DNA from: Thermohalobaculum sp963721105
GTDB taxonomy: Bacteria > Pseudomonadota > Alphaproteobacteria > Rhodobacterales > Rhodobacteraceae
Length of the DNA stretch: 64,000 nt
Direction: 5' to 3'
Assembly (NCBI GenBank): GCA_963721105.1
Contig: CAVRHY010000018.1
Span: forward strand, 62,001-126,000
In this document: one piece after another, positions 32,971-43,053 of the stretch
How the letters are laid out: each line of letters begins with the position of its first letter
Position numbering within the stretch: the stretch's first letter is position 1
Position numbers and translations under genes: made by a program
Notes under the pieces: generated by a model
Told to the model about the DNA's origin: nothing
What the model saw: only the letters and a program-made list of their open reading frames with translations
The model's database searches: none

Positions 32971-34575
32971 CTACCAGCCGACCGCGGCGCCGTCCTTGCG
33001 CGGGTCGGAGCCGCCGGTCAGCACGCCCGTCTCGTGGTCGATCCAGATCGCCTGGCTGCCGCCGATCGGCTTGCGCGGCGTCACGACGCGGTGGCCCATT
33101 CCGGCCAGCTCGGCGCGCATCGGCTCGGGCACGGTCAACTCGACCTCGACCTCGCCGGTGTAGGGGTCCGGCATCCAGCGCGGCAGGTCCATCGCCTCCT
33201 GGATGTCGCGGCCATAGTCGAACATCCGCGTCAGGAACTGCATGTGCCCCATCGCCTGGTACTGCCCGCCCATGACGCCGAAGCTCATGCACACCCTGCC
33301 GTCCTTCGAGACCATGGCCGGGATGATGGTGTGCAGCGGCCGCTTGCCCGGCTCGATGCGGTTCGGGCTGGCCGGGTCCAGGCTGAAGCCCTGCGCCCGG
33401 TTGGTGAAGACGACGCCCGATTTCGGCGCGCAGAGCCCGGCGCCCCAGTTGCTGAACAGCGTGTTGATGAAGGAACACGCGTTCCGGTCCTTGTCGACGA
33501 CGGTGATGTAGACCGTCTCCTTGTGCCGCACCAGGTCCGGCTGCGGCATCGGGTCGGCGGCGCGGCTCATGTCGATCCGCGACCGCAGCCGGTCGGCATA
33601 GGCCTCGGACAGCAGCGTCTCGACATCGACGTCGGCATAGGCCGGGTCGGCGACGTAGACGTTGCGCGCCGTATAGGCCAGCCGCGCCGCCTCGATCTCG
33701 GCGTGCATCCGCTTCACCGTCACCGGCGTCTGCCCGGCCTCGATCCCGGCCATGATGTTCAGCAGCAACAGCGCGATGACGCCCTGCCCGTTCGGCGGGC
33801 ACTGGTGCACGTCGTAGCCGCGGAACCTGCCGCTGATCGGCGTGACGTAGTCGCCCTTCGCGTTGGCGAAGTCCTCCATCGTGTGCAGTCCGCCCAGGGA
33901 CCGCAGGTAGTCGACCATGTCGCGCGCGATCTCGCCGGTGTAGAAGGCGTCCCGCCCGCCATCGGCGATCGCCTGCATGGTCCGCGCCAGCTCCGGCTGG
34001 CGGTGCACCGCGCCGACCCTGGGCGGCTCGCCGTCGGCCAGGAAGATGCGCGCCAGCGTCGGGTCGTTCTTCATCAGCGCGACAGCGCCCGCCCAGTCCG
34101 CCGAGGTGCGCGATGCGACCGGATAGCCGTCGCGCGCATAGCCGATGGCCGGCGCCAGCAGCTCGGCCAGCGGCATGGTGCCGTGATCGGCGGCCAGCTG
34201 CACCCAGGCGTCGACCGCCCCCGGCACGACGACCGAGTGCGGCGACTGGCGCGGCAGCGCCGTGATGCCCTGCTCGGCGTACCAGTCGCAGGTCGCCCCG
34301 GTCGGCGCCCTGCCCGAGCCGTTGAAGGCGACGATGCCGTCCGAGGCGGTGCCCGACCCGGCGGGCGTCCAGAGGCAGAAGCAGTCGCCGCCGATGCCCG
34401 TCGAGCCCGGCTCGACCACGCACTGCACCGCGCAGGCGGCGATCGCGGCGTCCATCGCGTTGCCGCCGGATCGCAGCACCTCCAGCGCCACGGCCGTCGA
34501 GATGGTGTTGCTCGTCGCGGCCATCGCCGTCATGCCGTGCGCCGGCGAGCGCCCCGGCAGTTCCAGATCGCGCAT
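32971..34575 (-). CDS. Gamma-glutamyltransferase family protein
   Basis: A 534-residue Ntn-hydrolase of the GGT family, transferring or hydrolysing gamma-glutamyl groups. The N-terminal MTAMAATSNTISTAVALEVL and SGGNAMDAAIAACAVQCVVE are conserved. The autoprocessing site with nucleophilic Thr is KETVYITVVDKDRNACSFIN, followed by LFSNWGAGLCAPKSGVVFTN. It lacks an evident signal peptide, so it is probably one of the cytoplasmic GGT-like (YwrD type) proteins. ATG 34575 is chosen over open upstream sequence. It is divergent from the cupin-TauE-aspartate dehydrogenase operon. Confidence 0.9.
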   Translation of the reverse strand: MRDLELPGRSPAHGMTAMAATSNTISTAVALEVLRSGGNAMDAAIAACAVQCVVEPGSTGIGGDCFCLWTPAGSGTASDGIVAFNGSGRAPTGATCDWYAEQGITALPRQSPHSVVVPGAVDAWVQLAADHGTMPLAELLAPAIGYARDGYPVASRTSADWAGAVALMKNDPTLARIFLADGEPPRVGAVHRQPELARTMQAIADGGRDAFYTGEIARDMVDYLRSLGGLHTMEDFANAKGDYVTPISGRFRGYDVHQCPPNGQGVIALLLLNIMAGIEAGQTPVTVKRMHAEIEAARLAYTARNVYVADPAYADVDVETLLSEAYADRLRSRIDMSRAADPMPQPDLVRHKETVYITVVDKDRNACSFINTLFSNWGAGLCAPKSGVVFTNRAQGFSLDPASPNRIEPGKRPLHTIIPAMVSKDGRVCMSFGVMGGQYQAMGHMQFLTRMFDYGRDIQEAMDLPRWMPDPYTGEVEVELTVPEPMRAELAGMGHRVVTPRKPIGGSQAIWIDHETGVLTGGSDPRKDGAAVGW

Positions 34576-34782
34576 GTCGTCTCCCCTTGCACGCCCGGCC
34601 CTGCATTGCGGCGGGCGCGGCGGCGGTATACTCCCGGGCGGCTCCCGGTTGCGGAGGCCTCTATCACCCGGCGCAAGCCGCGTGCAAATCACCATGCAGA
34701 TGGATCGCGGGCCGCTGCCCCGTCATGATGCGTCCGCCATGATCCGCCCGCCGGCCCGACGCCGGCGACAGGGAGCCGACGC

Positions 34783-35151
34783 ATGCCCTACCCGCAGGAC
34801 CTCCTGCCCGTGAACCTCGCGGCAAAGCTCGCGCTCTTCGACGAGCGCTGGTCGCCCCGGATCGTCGCGCGCTTCAACGGCCACGAGGTCATGGTGGCAA
34901 AGCTGGAGGGCGCCTTCCCCTGGCACGTCCACGAGGACACCGACGATTTCTTCCTGGTCCTCTCCGGCCGCATCCGCCTCGAGACCGAGGCCGGCAACGT
35001 CAATCTAGGCCCCGGCGAGCTGCACGTCGTGCCCCGGGGCGTCCGCCACCGCCCGGTCGCCGAGGCCGAGGCGCACGTCCTCCTGATCGAAACCGCCGGC
35101 ACGCCGAACACCGGCGACCCCGCCACCGCCGCCGCCAAGGTCGAGATCTGA
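34783..35151 (+). CDS. Cupin-domain protein
   Basis: A 122-residue single-domain cupin. Cupin motif 1 is HVHEDTDDFFLVLSGRIRLE (two His and a Glu-like acidic residue as metal ligands), and motif 2 is PGELHVVPRGVRHRPVAEAE. The stop shares one base with the start of the TauE/SafE gene (TGATG), making it the first gene of a coupled three-gene operon. It could be a small dioxygenase, isomerase or sensor; no substrate can be assigned. Confidence 0.87.
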   Translation: MPYPQDLLPVNLAAKLALFDERWSPRIVARFNGHEVMVAKLEGAFPWHVHEDTDDFFLVLSGRIRLETEAGNVNLGPGELHVVPRGVRHRPVAEAEAHVLLIETAGTPNTGDPATAAAKVEI

Positions 35152-35903
35152 TGCTGACCGCGCAGACCGTCACGCTGGTGCTGGCCGCCTTCGCGCTCGG
35201 CGGCTTCGTCAAGGGCGCCATCGGCATGGGGCTGCCGGTCGTCGTGCTGACGCTGCTGGCGCTGATCATGCCGCTCAAGGCGGCGATGGCGATCTTCCTG
35301 ATCCCGGCGGTCGCCGCCAACATCTGGCAGGCGACGAACGGCCCCTTCCTGCCGGTGCTCTTCCGCCGGCTCTGGCCGTTCCTGCTCGGCGCGGTCACGG
35401 GCATCGCCATGGGCGTCTTCGCGACGCACGACGCGCCGACCGAGACCATGGTCATGTTCCTCGGCATCATGCTGGTGATCTACTCGACCTATGCGCTGGC
35501 CGGTCCGCGCCTGCCCGCGCCCGGCCGCCACGAGAACTGGCTCTCGCCGATCTCGGGCGCGCTCGGCGGCGTGATCTTCGGCATGGTCGGCGTCTTCATC
35601 ATCCCCGGCCTGCTCTACCTCGAGACGCTCCGCCTGCCGCGCGACCAGCTCGTGCAGGCCATGGGGCTGACCTTCGTCACCATCTCGGGCACGCTGGCGG
35701 TCTCGATGGCCGGCTTCAACCTGGTGACGGGAGAGCTGGCGCTGCTCTCCATCCTCGGCCTCCTCCCGGTCTTCGGCGGCATCTGGCTCGGCCAGCGCGT
35801 CCGTCACCGCATCCCGGAGGCGTTCTACCGCAGGCTCTTCTTCATCTCCCTGATCTTCTCGGGGTTCTACATGGTCGCCAAGGCAGGAGGAGCGTTCGGA
35901 TGA
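35151..35903 (+). CDS. TauE/SafE-family sulfite/organosulfur exporter
   Basis: A 250-residue inner-membrane permease with about eight hydrophobic helices. The N-terminal LAAFALGGFVKGAIGMGLPV and the second-half repeat GALGGVIFGMVGVFIIPGLL are the paired TauE signature segments. The family exports sulfite, sulfoacetate or other small anions. It overlaps the cupin by one base and the next gene by four (ATGA), so the three are made together. The substrate is inferred only at family level. Confidence 0.88.
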   Translation: MLTAQTVTLVLAAFALGGFVKGAIGMGLPVVVLTLLALIMPLKAAMAIFLIPAVAANIWQATNGPFLPVLFRRLWPFLLGAVTGIAMGVFATHDAPTETMVMFLGIMLVIYSTYALAGPRLPAPGRHENWLSPISGALGGVIFGMVGVFIIPGLLYLETLRLPRDQLVQAMGLTFVTISGTLAVSMAGFNLVTGELALLSILGLLPVFGGIWLGQRVRHRIPEAFYRRLFFISLIFSGFYMVAKAGGAFG

Positions 35904-36721
35904 TCGCCAGACCAGACGTCACCGTCGGCATCTGCGGGCTCGGAGCGATCGGCATGAAGGTCGCCCGCGCGCTGGACGAGGGCGCGATCGAAGGAATGCG
36001 CGTCACCGCCGTCTCGGCCCGCGACCTCGAGGCGGCGCGCGGCCGCCTGGCCGGCTTTTCCGCCCCGCCCCAGGCCGTCCCCGCCGAACGCCTGCCCGAA
36101 TTGGCCGAGGTCATCGTCGAATGCGCCCCGGCCGCGGTCTTCGACAGCATCGCCCGCGCCACCATCGAGGCCGGCCGCGTCCTGATGCCGCTCTCGGTCG
36201 GCGCGCTCCTCGACCGCATGGAGCTGGTCGACCGCGCCCGCGAAACGGGCGCCCGCATCATCGTGCCGACCGGCGCGATCATCGGCCTCGACGCCGTCCG
36301 CGCCATGGCCGAGGGCGAGGTCCGCTCCGTAACGCTGGAAACCCGCAAGCCGCCGCGCGGCCTTGCCGGCGCGCCCCACCTCGTGGCCAACAACATCGAG
36401 GTCGAGGGCCTGGCCGAGCCGACACTGGTCTTCCGCGGCACGGCGCGCGAGGCCGCCCGCGGCTTCCCTGCCAACGTCAACGTCGCCGCCGCCCTGTCGC
36501 TGGCCGGCATCGGCCCCGACCGCACCACCGTCGAGGTCTGGGCCGACCCCGGCCTCGACCGCAACGTCCAGTCGGTGCGCATCGTCTCGGACTCGGCCGA
36601 GGCCGAAATGACGATCCGCAACATTCCCAGTGCCGAGAACCCGCGCACCGGGCGCATCACCGCGCTCAGCGTGCTCGCCTGCCTCCGCCGCATGACCGCG
36701 CCGCTGGTCGCCGGCACCTGA
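35900..36721 (+). CDS. nadX: L-aspartate dehydrogenase-like protein
   Basis: A 273-residue NAD(P)-dependent enzyme of the NadX family, which oxidises aspartate to iminoaspartate. The Rossmann motif is VGICGLGAIGMKVARALDEG, and VIVECAPAAVFDSIARATIE and IIVPTGAIIGLDAVRAM follow. The catalytic domain contains RGFPANVNVAAALSLAGIGP with the conserved Asn/His region, and ends with NPRTGRITALSVLACLRRM. The gene starts inside the TauE stop. No nadA or nadC lies nearby, so the role may be amino-acid catabolism rather than NAD synthesis. Confidence 0.88.
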   Translation: MIARPDVTVGICGLGAIGMKVARALDEGAIEGMRVTAVSARDLEAARGRLAGFSAPPQAVPAERLPELAEVIVECAPAAVFDSIARATIEAGRVLMPLSVGALLDRMELVDRARETGARIIVPTGAIIGLDAVRAMAEGEVRSVTLETRKPPRGLAGAPHLVANNIEVEGLAEPTLVFRGTAREAARGFPANVNVAAALSLAGIGPDRTTVEVWADPGLDRNVQSVRIVSDSAEAEMTIRNIPSAENPRTGRITALSVLACLRRMTAPLVAGT

Positions 36722-37012
36722 CGCGAACGTTCTCGCCGAGCGCTGACTGGGATGCGCGTCCCACCCGCCGCGCGCCCGGTTGAGTCGGGCCCGGCTGCCC
36801 CGGGAATGCGCTTCGGCGCCCCTGCAGGTGGCACGAGGGTCTTCACCTGCCGGGCAGCCGCGTTCCCCCGGTCAACCCTGACCGCCCTGACAGGCCGGGG
36901 GCTTCTTGCAGCGGCCCCGGCACCCGACCCGGTGCGCTCCGGGAAACACAGCCAGGCACAGCCCGCCGCGAAACTCGACATCCGCGCCGTTCGCGCGTAA
37001 CCTTCGGCGGTC

Positions 37013-37357
37013 ATGCGGTGCCATTTCCCGCCGTCTGCGCCGATCTCCATCCGCGCGCAGAACATCCTCGAACCCAAGGCCAGGACGCGCCCGAAGGTCG
37101 AGCGTCCCCGCATGCACAAGGTCTTGCTGGTCAACGACGACTTCACCCCGCGCGAGTTCGTCATCATCGTCCTCAAGCAGGTCTTCGGCATGGGGCCGGA
37201 GCGCGCCTACGGCGTGATGATGACGGCCCACCGCAGGGGCTGCTGCGTCGTCGCGGTCTACACGCGCGACGTCGCCGAGACCAAGGCCACCGAGGCGACC
37301 GACGCCGGCCGCATGGCGGGCTACCCGCTGCTGTTCACGACCGAGCCCGAGGAGTAG
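37013..37357 (+). CDS. clpS: ATP-dependent Clp protease adaptor ClpS (ClpS2 type)
   Basis: A 114-residue N-end-rule adaptor that delivers substrates to ClpA. The core HKVLLVNDDFTPREFVIIVL contains the N-degron pocket residues (NDD). MMTAHRRGCCVVAVYTRDVA and EATDAGRMAGYPLLFTTEPE complete the fold. The DAGRxxGYPLLFTTEPEE ending marks the second alphaproteobacterial paralogue, ClpS2, rather than ClpS1. The N-terminal 33 residues are variable and basic, so the true start may be ATG 37013 or one shortly downstream. No clpA follows. Confidence 0.92.
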   Translation: MRCHFPPSAPISIRAQNILEPKARTRPKVERPRMHKVLLVNDDFTPREFVIIVLKQVFGMGPERAYGVMMTAHRRGCCVVAVYTRDVAETKATEATDAGRMAGYPLLFTTEPEE

Positions 37358-37899
37358 CGGCGCCGCTCCCCGCCTGCCGGCCCCCGGCAGCCGGCACCCG
37401 AAGGGGGCAAGGCATGCCGCCCGCCTCGATCCGCAGCCAACCCGGCCCGCCGCCGACGCAGCCCGCCACCGACGCAGCCCCCCGGTCCGCTGCCTCCCGC
37501 CCGACAGGCAGGACCGTCTCCCTGACAGCGACGGATGATCGCGCCCGGCGCCACCGACCCGATCCGGCATCGCCCCGCGCGCCCCGCCCCGCTTCCACGA
37601 GCCGTGGCGGCCGTCAAGAGCGCGCGGCACCGGCGAAGCCGGCTTGCCCTTGACGGCCGGCGCGGCTTGCAGAACGGCTCAGGCCGGGCCCGACGCCCGT
37701 CGGGCCTTCCCCAGCAGGTTCCTTCCTTCTTCCGACACAGCAGCCGGACCAGGCGCTGCAATCCTCGCGCCAAACGCCACCGGAGGGCGTCTCGGCCGAA
37801 AGCCGCGCGACAGCGCGGCGGCAGGCCGAGGATATGTCTCATTCGCGCGACCAGCGCGAATTCCGTCAAGCTCGCGCCGCCCGGGGCGCGAGGCCGGAC
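37358..37899. other. Intergenic region with one strong stem-loop
   Basis: About 540 bases between the convergent clpS and pyruvate carboxylase genes without a credible gene. A perfect 10-bp inverted repeat GGCCGTCAAG/CTTGACGGCC (37609-37618 with 37649-37658) encloses a smaller CCGGC-GAA-GCCGG hairpin. There is no T-tract. The open frames here are Pro/Arg-rich and are not family-like. Confidence 0.4.
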
Positions 37900-40800
37900 T
37901 CAGGCCGCGTAGACCACCAGCAGGTCCTTGGCGTCCACCTGCGTCCCGGCCGGCACGGCGATGCGCTCGATCTCGCCGTTGCGCTCGGCATGGATCGATG
38001 TCTCCATCTTCATCGCCTCCAGCGTCAGCAGCAGGTCGCCGGCGCGCACCGACTGGCCCTCGCTGACCGCGACCGAGGCGACCGAGCCCGGCATCGGCGC
38101 GCCGACATGGCACGCATTGTCCGGGTCCGCCTTCTCGGCCCGCCCGCGCGCCACCGCCGAGCGGTCGGGCACGCGGATCACCCTCGGCTGGCCGTTCAGC
38201 TCGTAGAACAGCCGGACCTCGCCCTCATCATTGGTCTCCGAGATCGCCTGCAGCCGGATCATCAGCGTCTTGCCGGGCTCAAGGTCGACGGCGACCTCCT
38301 CATTCGCCTCCATGCCGTAGAAGAAGGTCGGCGTCGGCAGTACGCGCACGGGGCCGTACTCGCGCCGTCGACCCATGTAGTCGACGTAAACCTTCGGATA
38401 CATCAGGTAGCTGCAGAGATCCTCGTCGTCGATCGTGTCGAGGCCGATCTCGGCCGCCGCCTCGGCGCGCTTTGCCTCCAGGTCGACCGGCTCCATCAGG
38501 CTGCCGGGGCGGACGTCGATCGGCGTCCGGTCCTTCAGCACCTTCTTGCGGAGCCCCTCCGGGAAGCCGCCCAGAGGTTGGCCCAGATCGCCGCGCATCA
38601 GCTCGATCACCGAATCCGGGAAGCTGACGTCGACGCCCGGGTCCTCGACCTCGGCGCGCGTCAGCCCGGCCGCGACCATGCTCAGCGCCATGTCCCCGAC
38701 GACCTTCGAGGTCGGCGTGACCTTGATGATGTCGCCGAACATCGCGTTCACGTCGGCATAGGTCCTCGCGACCTCGGGCCAGCGCCCCTCCAGCCCCATC
38801 GAGCGCGCCTGCGCGCGCAGGTTCGTCACCTGGCCGCCGGGCATCTCGTGCAGGTAGACCTCGCTGGCCGGGTGGCGCATGTCGGATTCGAACGCCGAGT
38901 ACATCCGCCGCACCCGGTCCCAGTAGGTCGAGAGCCGCCTGATGGACGCCATGTCCAGCCCGGTGTCGCGCGGCTGGTGGCGCAGCGCCTCGACGATCGA
39001 ACCCAGGCAGGGCTGCGAGGTCAGCCCCGAGAAGCTGTCCATCGCCGCGTCCGCCGCATCCACCCCCGCCTCTGCCGCCGCCAGCACCGAGGCCGCCGCG
39101 ATCCCCGAGGTATCGTGCGTGTGGAAGTGGATCGGGATGGTAATCTCGTCCTTCAGCGCTCGGATCAGCGCCGTCGCCGCGGCCGGCTTCACCAGCCCGG
39201 CCATGTCCTTGATGCAGAGGATGTGTGCGCCCAGCGCCTCCAGCTCCTTCGCCAGCCCGACATAATAGCCGAGCTGGTACTTGGCGCGGTCCGGGTCGTG
39301 GATGTCGCCAGTATAGCAGAACGCCGCCTCCAGCACGCGACCCGTGCCCAGCACCGCGTCGCAGGCGACCCGCATGTTCTCGACCCAGTTCAGCGGGTCG
39401 AAGACGCGGAACACGTCCATCCCCGTTGCGGCGGCGCGCCCGATGAATGTCTCGACCACGTTGTCCGGCAGGTTCGAGTAGCCGACGACGTTCGACGAGC
39501 GCACCAGCATCTGCGTCAGCATGTTCGGCATCAGCCGGCGCAGCACGCGCAGCCTCTCCCAGGGGCATTCCTGCATGAAGCGGTAGGCGACGTCGAAGGT
39601 GGCACCCCCCCAGCACTCCATGCTGAACAGCCCCGGCATCAGGTGCGCATAGGCCGGCGCCGCCCCCCACATGTCGGTCGAGCGCATCCGGGTCGCCAGC
39701 AGCGACTGGTGCGCGTCGCGCATGGTCGTGTCGGTGATCAGCAGCCGGTCTTCGGCCAGCATCCAGTCGGCCAGCGCCTTCGGCCCGTCGCGGTCCAGCA
39801 GCTGCTTCAGCCCCTCGGGCGGCGCCTCGGCCGGCACCTCCGGCGCCCGCGGCGGGCGGGCGTCGGCCGGCGGCCGCACGCGCCCGGCCACCTCGGGGTT
39901 CCCGTTGACGGTGATGTCGCCGATGAAGGTCAGCAGCCGCGTCGCCCGGTCGCGCCGCTTGCGAAAGTCGAACAGCTCCGGCGTCTCGTCGATGAAGCGC
40001 GTGTGATAGCGGTTCTCGACGAAATCGGGATGCTTCAGCAGGTTCTCGACAAAGACGATGTTGGTCGCGACGCCGCGGATGCGGAACTCGCGCAGCGCCC
40101 GGTCCATGCGCGCGATCGCCTCCTCGGGCGTCGGCGCCCAGGCCGTCACCTTCTCCAGCAGGCTGTCGTAGTAGCGCGTGATGACCGCGCCCGCTATACG
40201 CCGTTCCGCCGTCCAGCCGGATGCCGAACCCCGTCGCCCCGCGATAGGCGGTGATCCGCCCGTAATCGGGGATGAAGCTGTTCAGCGGGTCCTCGGTGGT
40301 GATCCGGCACTGGATGGCGTGCCCGTTCAGCCGCACGTCGCCCTGGCTGGCGGCCCCGGTCGCCTGGCTCAGCGTCTCGCCCTCGCAGATGCGGATCTGC
40401 GCCTTGACGATGTCGATGCCCGTCACCTCCTCGGTGACGGTGTGCTCGACCTGGATGCGCGGGTTGACCTCGATGAAGAAGAAGGCGCCCGTCTCCATGT
40501 CCATCAGGAACTCGACGGTGCCGGCGCACTCATAGCTGGCGTGGCGCGCGATCTTCAGCCCCAGCTCGTTGATCTCGGCCCGCTGCGCCTCGGAGAGATA
40601 GGGCGCCGGCGCCCGCTCGACGACCTTCTGGTTGCGCCGCTGCACGCTGCAGTCGCGCTCGTAGAGGTGATAGATCGCGCCGTGCCGGTCGCCCAGCACC
40701 TGCACCTCGACATGCCGCGCCCGCTCGATCAGCTTCTCCAGGTAGCCCTCACCGTTGCCAAAGGCCGCCTCGGCCTCGCGCCGGCCCGCGCGCACGGCGT

Positions 40801-41359
40801 CGGCCAGCGCATCCGGCCCGTCGATCCGGCGCATCCCGCGCCCGCCGCCGCCCCAGCTCGCCTTCAGCATCAGCGGATAGCCGACCTCGTCGGCCATCGC
40901 CCGGATGCGCTCCATCGCCCCCGGCTCGCCGGGATCGGGCAGCACCTCGGTCGCCGGCACCACCGGCACCCCGGCGGCGATCGCCGCCCGGCGCGCGCTC
41001 GCCTTGTCGCCCAGCATCCGCATGGTTTCCGCGCGAGGGCCGATGAAGACGATCCCCGCCGCCACGCAGGCGTCGACGAAGTCCGGGTTCTCGCTCAGCA
41101 GCCCATAGCCCGGATGGATCGCGTCCGCCCCGCTGGCCTTCGCCACGCGAATGATCTCGTCGATCGAGAGATAGGCCTCGACCGGCCCCTTGCCCTCGCC
41201 GATCTGGTAGCTCTCGTCGGTCTTGAAGCGGTGGAGGCTCAGCTTGTCCTCCTCGGCATAGACGCTGACGGTGCGCTTCCCCAGCTCGTTGGCGGCGCGG
41301 CTGACTCGGATGGCGATCTCGCCCCGGTTGGCAATCAGGATCTTCTTGAAGACGGACAT
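37900..41359 (-). CDS. pyc: Pyruvate carboxylase (frameshifted)
   Basis: A biotin enzyme of about 1150 residues that carboxylates pyruvate to oxaloacetate. From ATG 41359, MSVFKKILIANRGEIAIRVS opens the biotin carboxylase domain, with KASWGGGGRGMR (ATP grasp), RDCSVQRRNQKVVE and FIEVNPRIQVEHTVTEEVTG. Near 40190 one extra G shifts the frame. It resumes TAWAPTPEEAIARMDRALRE, then the carboxyltransferase domain (LLITDTTMRDAHQSLLATRM with metal ligands, and CIKDMAGLVKPAA). It ends with the biotinyl domain carrying LEAMKMETSI, where the Lys is biotinylated. All domains of a single-chain pyruvate carboxylase are present in order. Confidence 0.9.
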
Positions 41360-41846
41360 GCGGCTCCCTCGGGCGCTGGCGGCGCCGAGACGATGCCGCA
41401 GCGCAGCAAGCCGGGCAAGCCTCGTCCTGCGCCGCGCCCGGATTCGCCGCGCGCAACCGATCCTGCACACCCTCCGGGCCGCCGCCGGCCGGCCCCGACA
41501 CTTCGCCCAACCCTTCGGGGGCATTGCCCCCGAACTGCGCCGACTCCCTCTTTGCCCGTGCACCTTGCCCCATCGGCAGGGCGGATTCTCTTGCAAGACA
41601 CTGCCGGCAGCCGGACCCGTCGCATTAGCGATAAGTTATCGAAGCCTTGTTACACCCCGGTGCGAGTCCCGCCCGCCGCCTCTCCGGGGCGGATGCCCAG
41701 CCTCAAAGGCCCGCAGAGGCGCCACGCCGCCCACATCCCGCGCCGCCTCCGGAAAGGCGGCATCCCCGTAGGGTGGGCCCCTGGCCCACCAACACAAGAA
41801 GGCACCGGCGCCCCACACCCCCGGCCGCACCCCAAAGGAGCCCCGC
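41360..41846. other. Intergenic region upstream of pyc, with REP-like hairpin
   Basis: About 490 bases between the pyc start and the next gene. It should hold the pyc promoter, near 41400-41640. It also holds a perfect hairpin at 41772-41790. The open frames are low-complexity and not credible genes. Confidence 0.4.
41772..41790. repeat. Perfect 8-bp hairpin GGTGGGCC-CCT-GGCCCACC
   Basis: Stem GGTGGGCC (41772-41779), loop CCT, and GGCCCACC (41783-41790), preceded by GTAG. The unit GTAGGGTGGGCC...GGCCCACC resembles interspersed palindromes common in many proteobacterial genomes. It has no T-run, so it is more likely a repeat than a terminator. Confidence 0.45.
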
Positions 41847-42311
41847 ATGCCCGACACGCACCGCGACGCCCAGCACCGCGACGCCCAGTACCCCGGCGCC
41901 CCGCCGACCGGCATCGCCGCCGCCGTCGAGACGCTGATCGCCGAGCACGCCGCCGCTACCGCCTGGGCCGACGACCTGGCCCGAGAGCTGGCCGCCGCCC
42001 GCGCCCGCACCAAGGCGCTGGCCGAGTTGATCGCCACCGCCGCCCGCCTGCTGCCCCCCGCCCAGCGCACCGCCGCCCGCGCCGCCCTGACCCCGACGCG
42101 CACTCCGACCCCCGGCACCCGCACCGCCGCTCTGGCCGAGTTTCTCCACACCCACGATGCCCCTTTCACGCCCTCGGACCTGACCGCCTGGCTGCGCGGA
42201 GCCGGCCACCCCATCCCCGCCCCCCGCGACGCCGCCCGCCTGCTCGGCCGGGCCGAGAAGAGGGGATTGGTGCAGAAGCTGGGGCGCGGGCGGTATCAGG
42301 CGATGGCGTGA
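41847..42311 (+). CDS. Hypothetical protein with C-terminal winged-helix-like domain
   Basis: A 154-residue protein I do not recognise. The N terminus has the short repeat HRDAQHRDAQYPG. It is followed by an Ala/Arg-rich helix (TAWADDLARELAAARARTKA) and a Pro/Thr linker. The last 45 residues (FLHTHDAPFTPSDLTAWLRG, then RDAARLLGRAEKRGLVQKLG and RGRYQAM) read like a winged helix of the AbiEi/replication type. GGAG lies upstream of ATG 41847. Codon use is like its neighbours. A DNA-binding role is possible but unproven. Confidence 0.55.
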   Translation: MPDTHRDAQHRDAQYPGAPPTGIAAAVETLIAEHAAATAWADDLARELAAARARTKALAELIATAARLLPPAQRTAARAALTPTRTPTPGTRTAALAEFLHTHDAPFTPSDLTAWLRGAGHPIPAPRDAARLLGRAEKRGLVQKLGRGRYQAMA

Positions 42312-42467
42312 ACGGCTCCCGACACTCCGGGGATGGCCGAGCGCGACGAGACGCCGAACGACGCGAATGCCAAAGCGACCGGCGTCCCGGCCGCAGATGA
42401 GGTGCAGGATCTGTTTTAGTCTCGGACGGTGCGCAGACCGAACATCGGGCGGCAAGCCGGGGACGCG

Positions 42468-43016
42468 ATGGCCGCGACATGGCCGACGCCGGACAGAAGC
42501 CGGACGCACGTCTTCCGGCAGAATCCGCGCAGCCTGCGCCTGGTGGCCGTGCTGTTGGCCGCGCTGCTTGCGCTGGTGATCGGGGCGGCGCTGTTCGGCC
42601 CGGGATTCGACGCAGGCTCCCGCGATCCGCTCTGGGCGGGGCTTGCCGTCATCGTTCTCGCAGCTCTCCTCGGCGGCGTGGTCTGGTGCATGCTCCGCCG
42701 GCCGGTCGTCCTCCGCATCGGGCCGGAAGGGATCGACATGCCGCTCGGCTTCGCCCGCCCGCTTGGCTGGTCCGACATCCATCGCATCCGCCGCCTGCCT
42801 GAAAGCGGTCGCATCGCAGGGCGCCAGCGCTGGATTGCGGTCGATCCCGCTCCGGGGAAGCTGCCGGAGTACCGGCTGCCCGGCCCGCGCCGGATCGAGC
42901 TATGGTTCGTCGGACATGCGGGTATCCGGATTCCCCTTCACGGGATCGACCCCGCCGAAAACGACATCATCGCCTCGATCGAGCGTTTCCGTCCGGTGCT
43001 GCCTGCCTCCCGCTGA
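42468..43016 (+). CDS. Two-TM membrane protein with PH-like domain
   Basis: A 182-residue membrane protein. Two hydrophobic helices (LVAVLLAALLALVIGAALFG and AGLAVIVLAALLGGVVWCML) are followed by a soluble beta-rich domain, LRIGPEGIDMPLGFARPLGW then SDIHRIRRLPESGRIAGRQR. This arrangement, with a bPH-like strand LRIGPEGI and WSDI turn, resembles STM3941-type proteins of unknown function. ATG 42468 is used; an in-frame GTG at 42429 would add 13 residues. It stands alone before meaA. Confidence 0.65.
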   Translation: MAATWPTPDRSRTHVFRQNPRSLRLVAVLLAALLALVIGAALFGPGFDAGSRDPLWAGLAVIVLAALLGGVVWCMLRRPVVLRIGPEGIDMPLGFARPLGWSDIHRIRRLPESGRIAGRQRWIAVDPAPGKLPEYRLPGPRRIELWFVGHAGIRIPLHGIDPAENDIIASIERFRPVLPASR

Positions 43017-43053
43017 CCGCGAGAGGTGCCCGGGCGCAGGCGCGCGAAATAAT

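Noticed and set aside
37834..40254. An 806-codon open frame on the forward strand opposite pyruvate carboxylase
   Set aside because: It is the His/Arg/Asp-rich antisense shadow of the pyc gene, with no family features; such long antisense frames are common at this G+C content.
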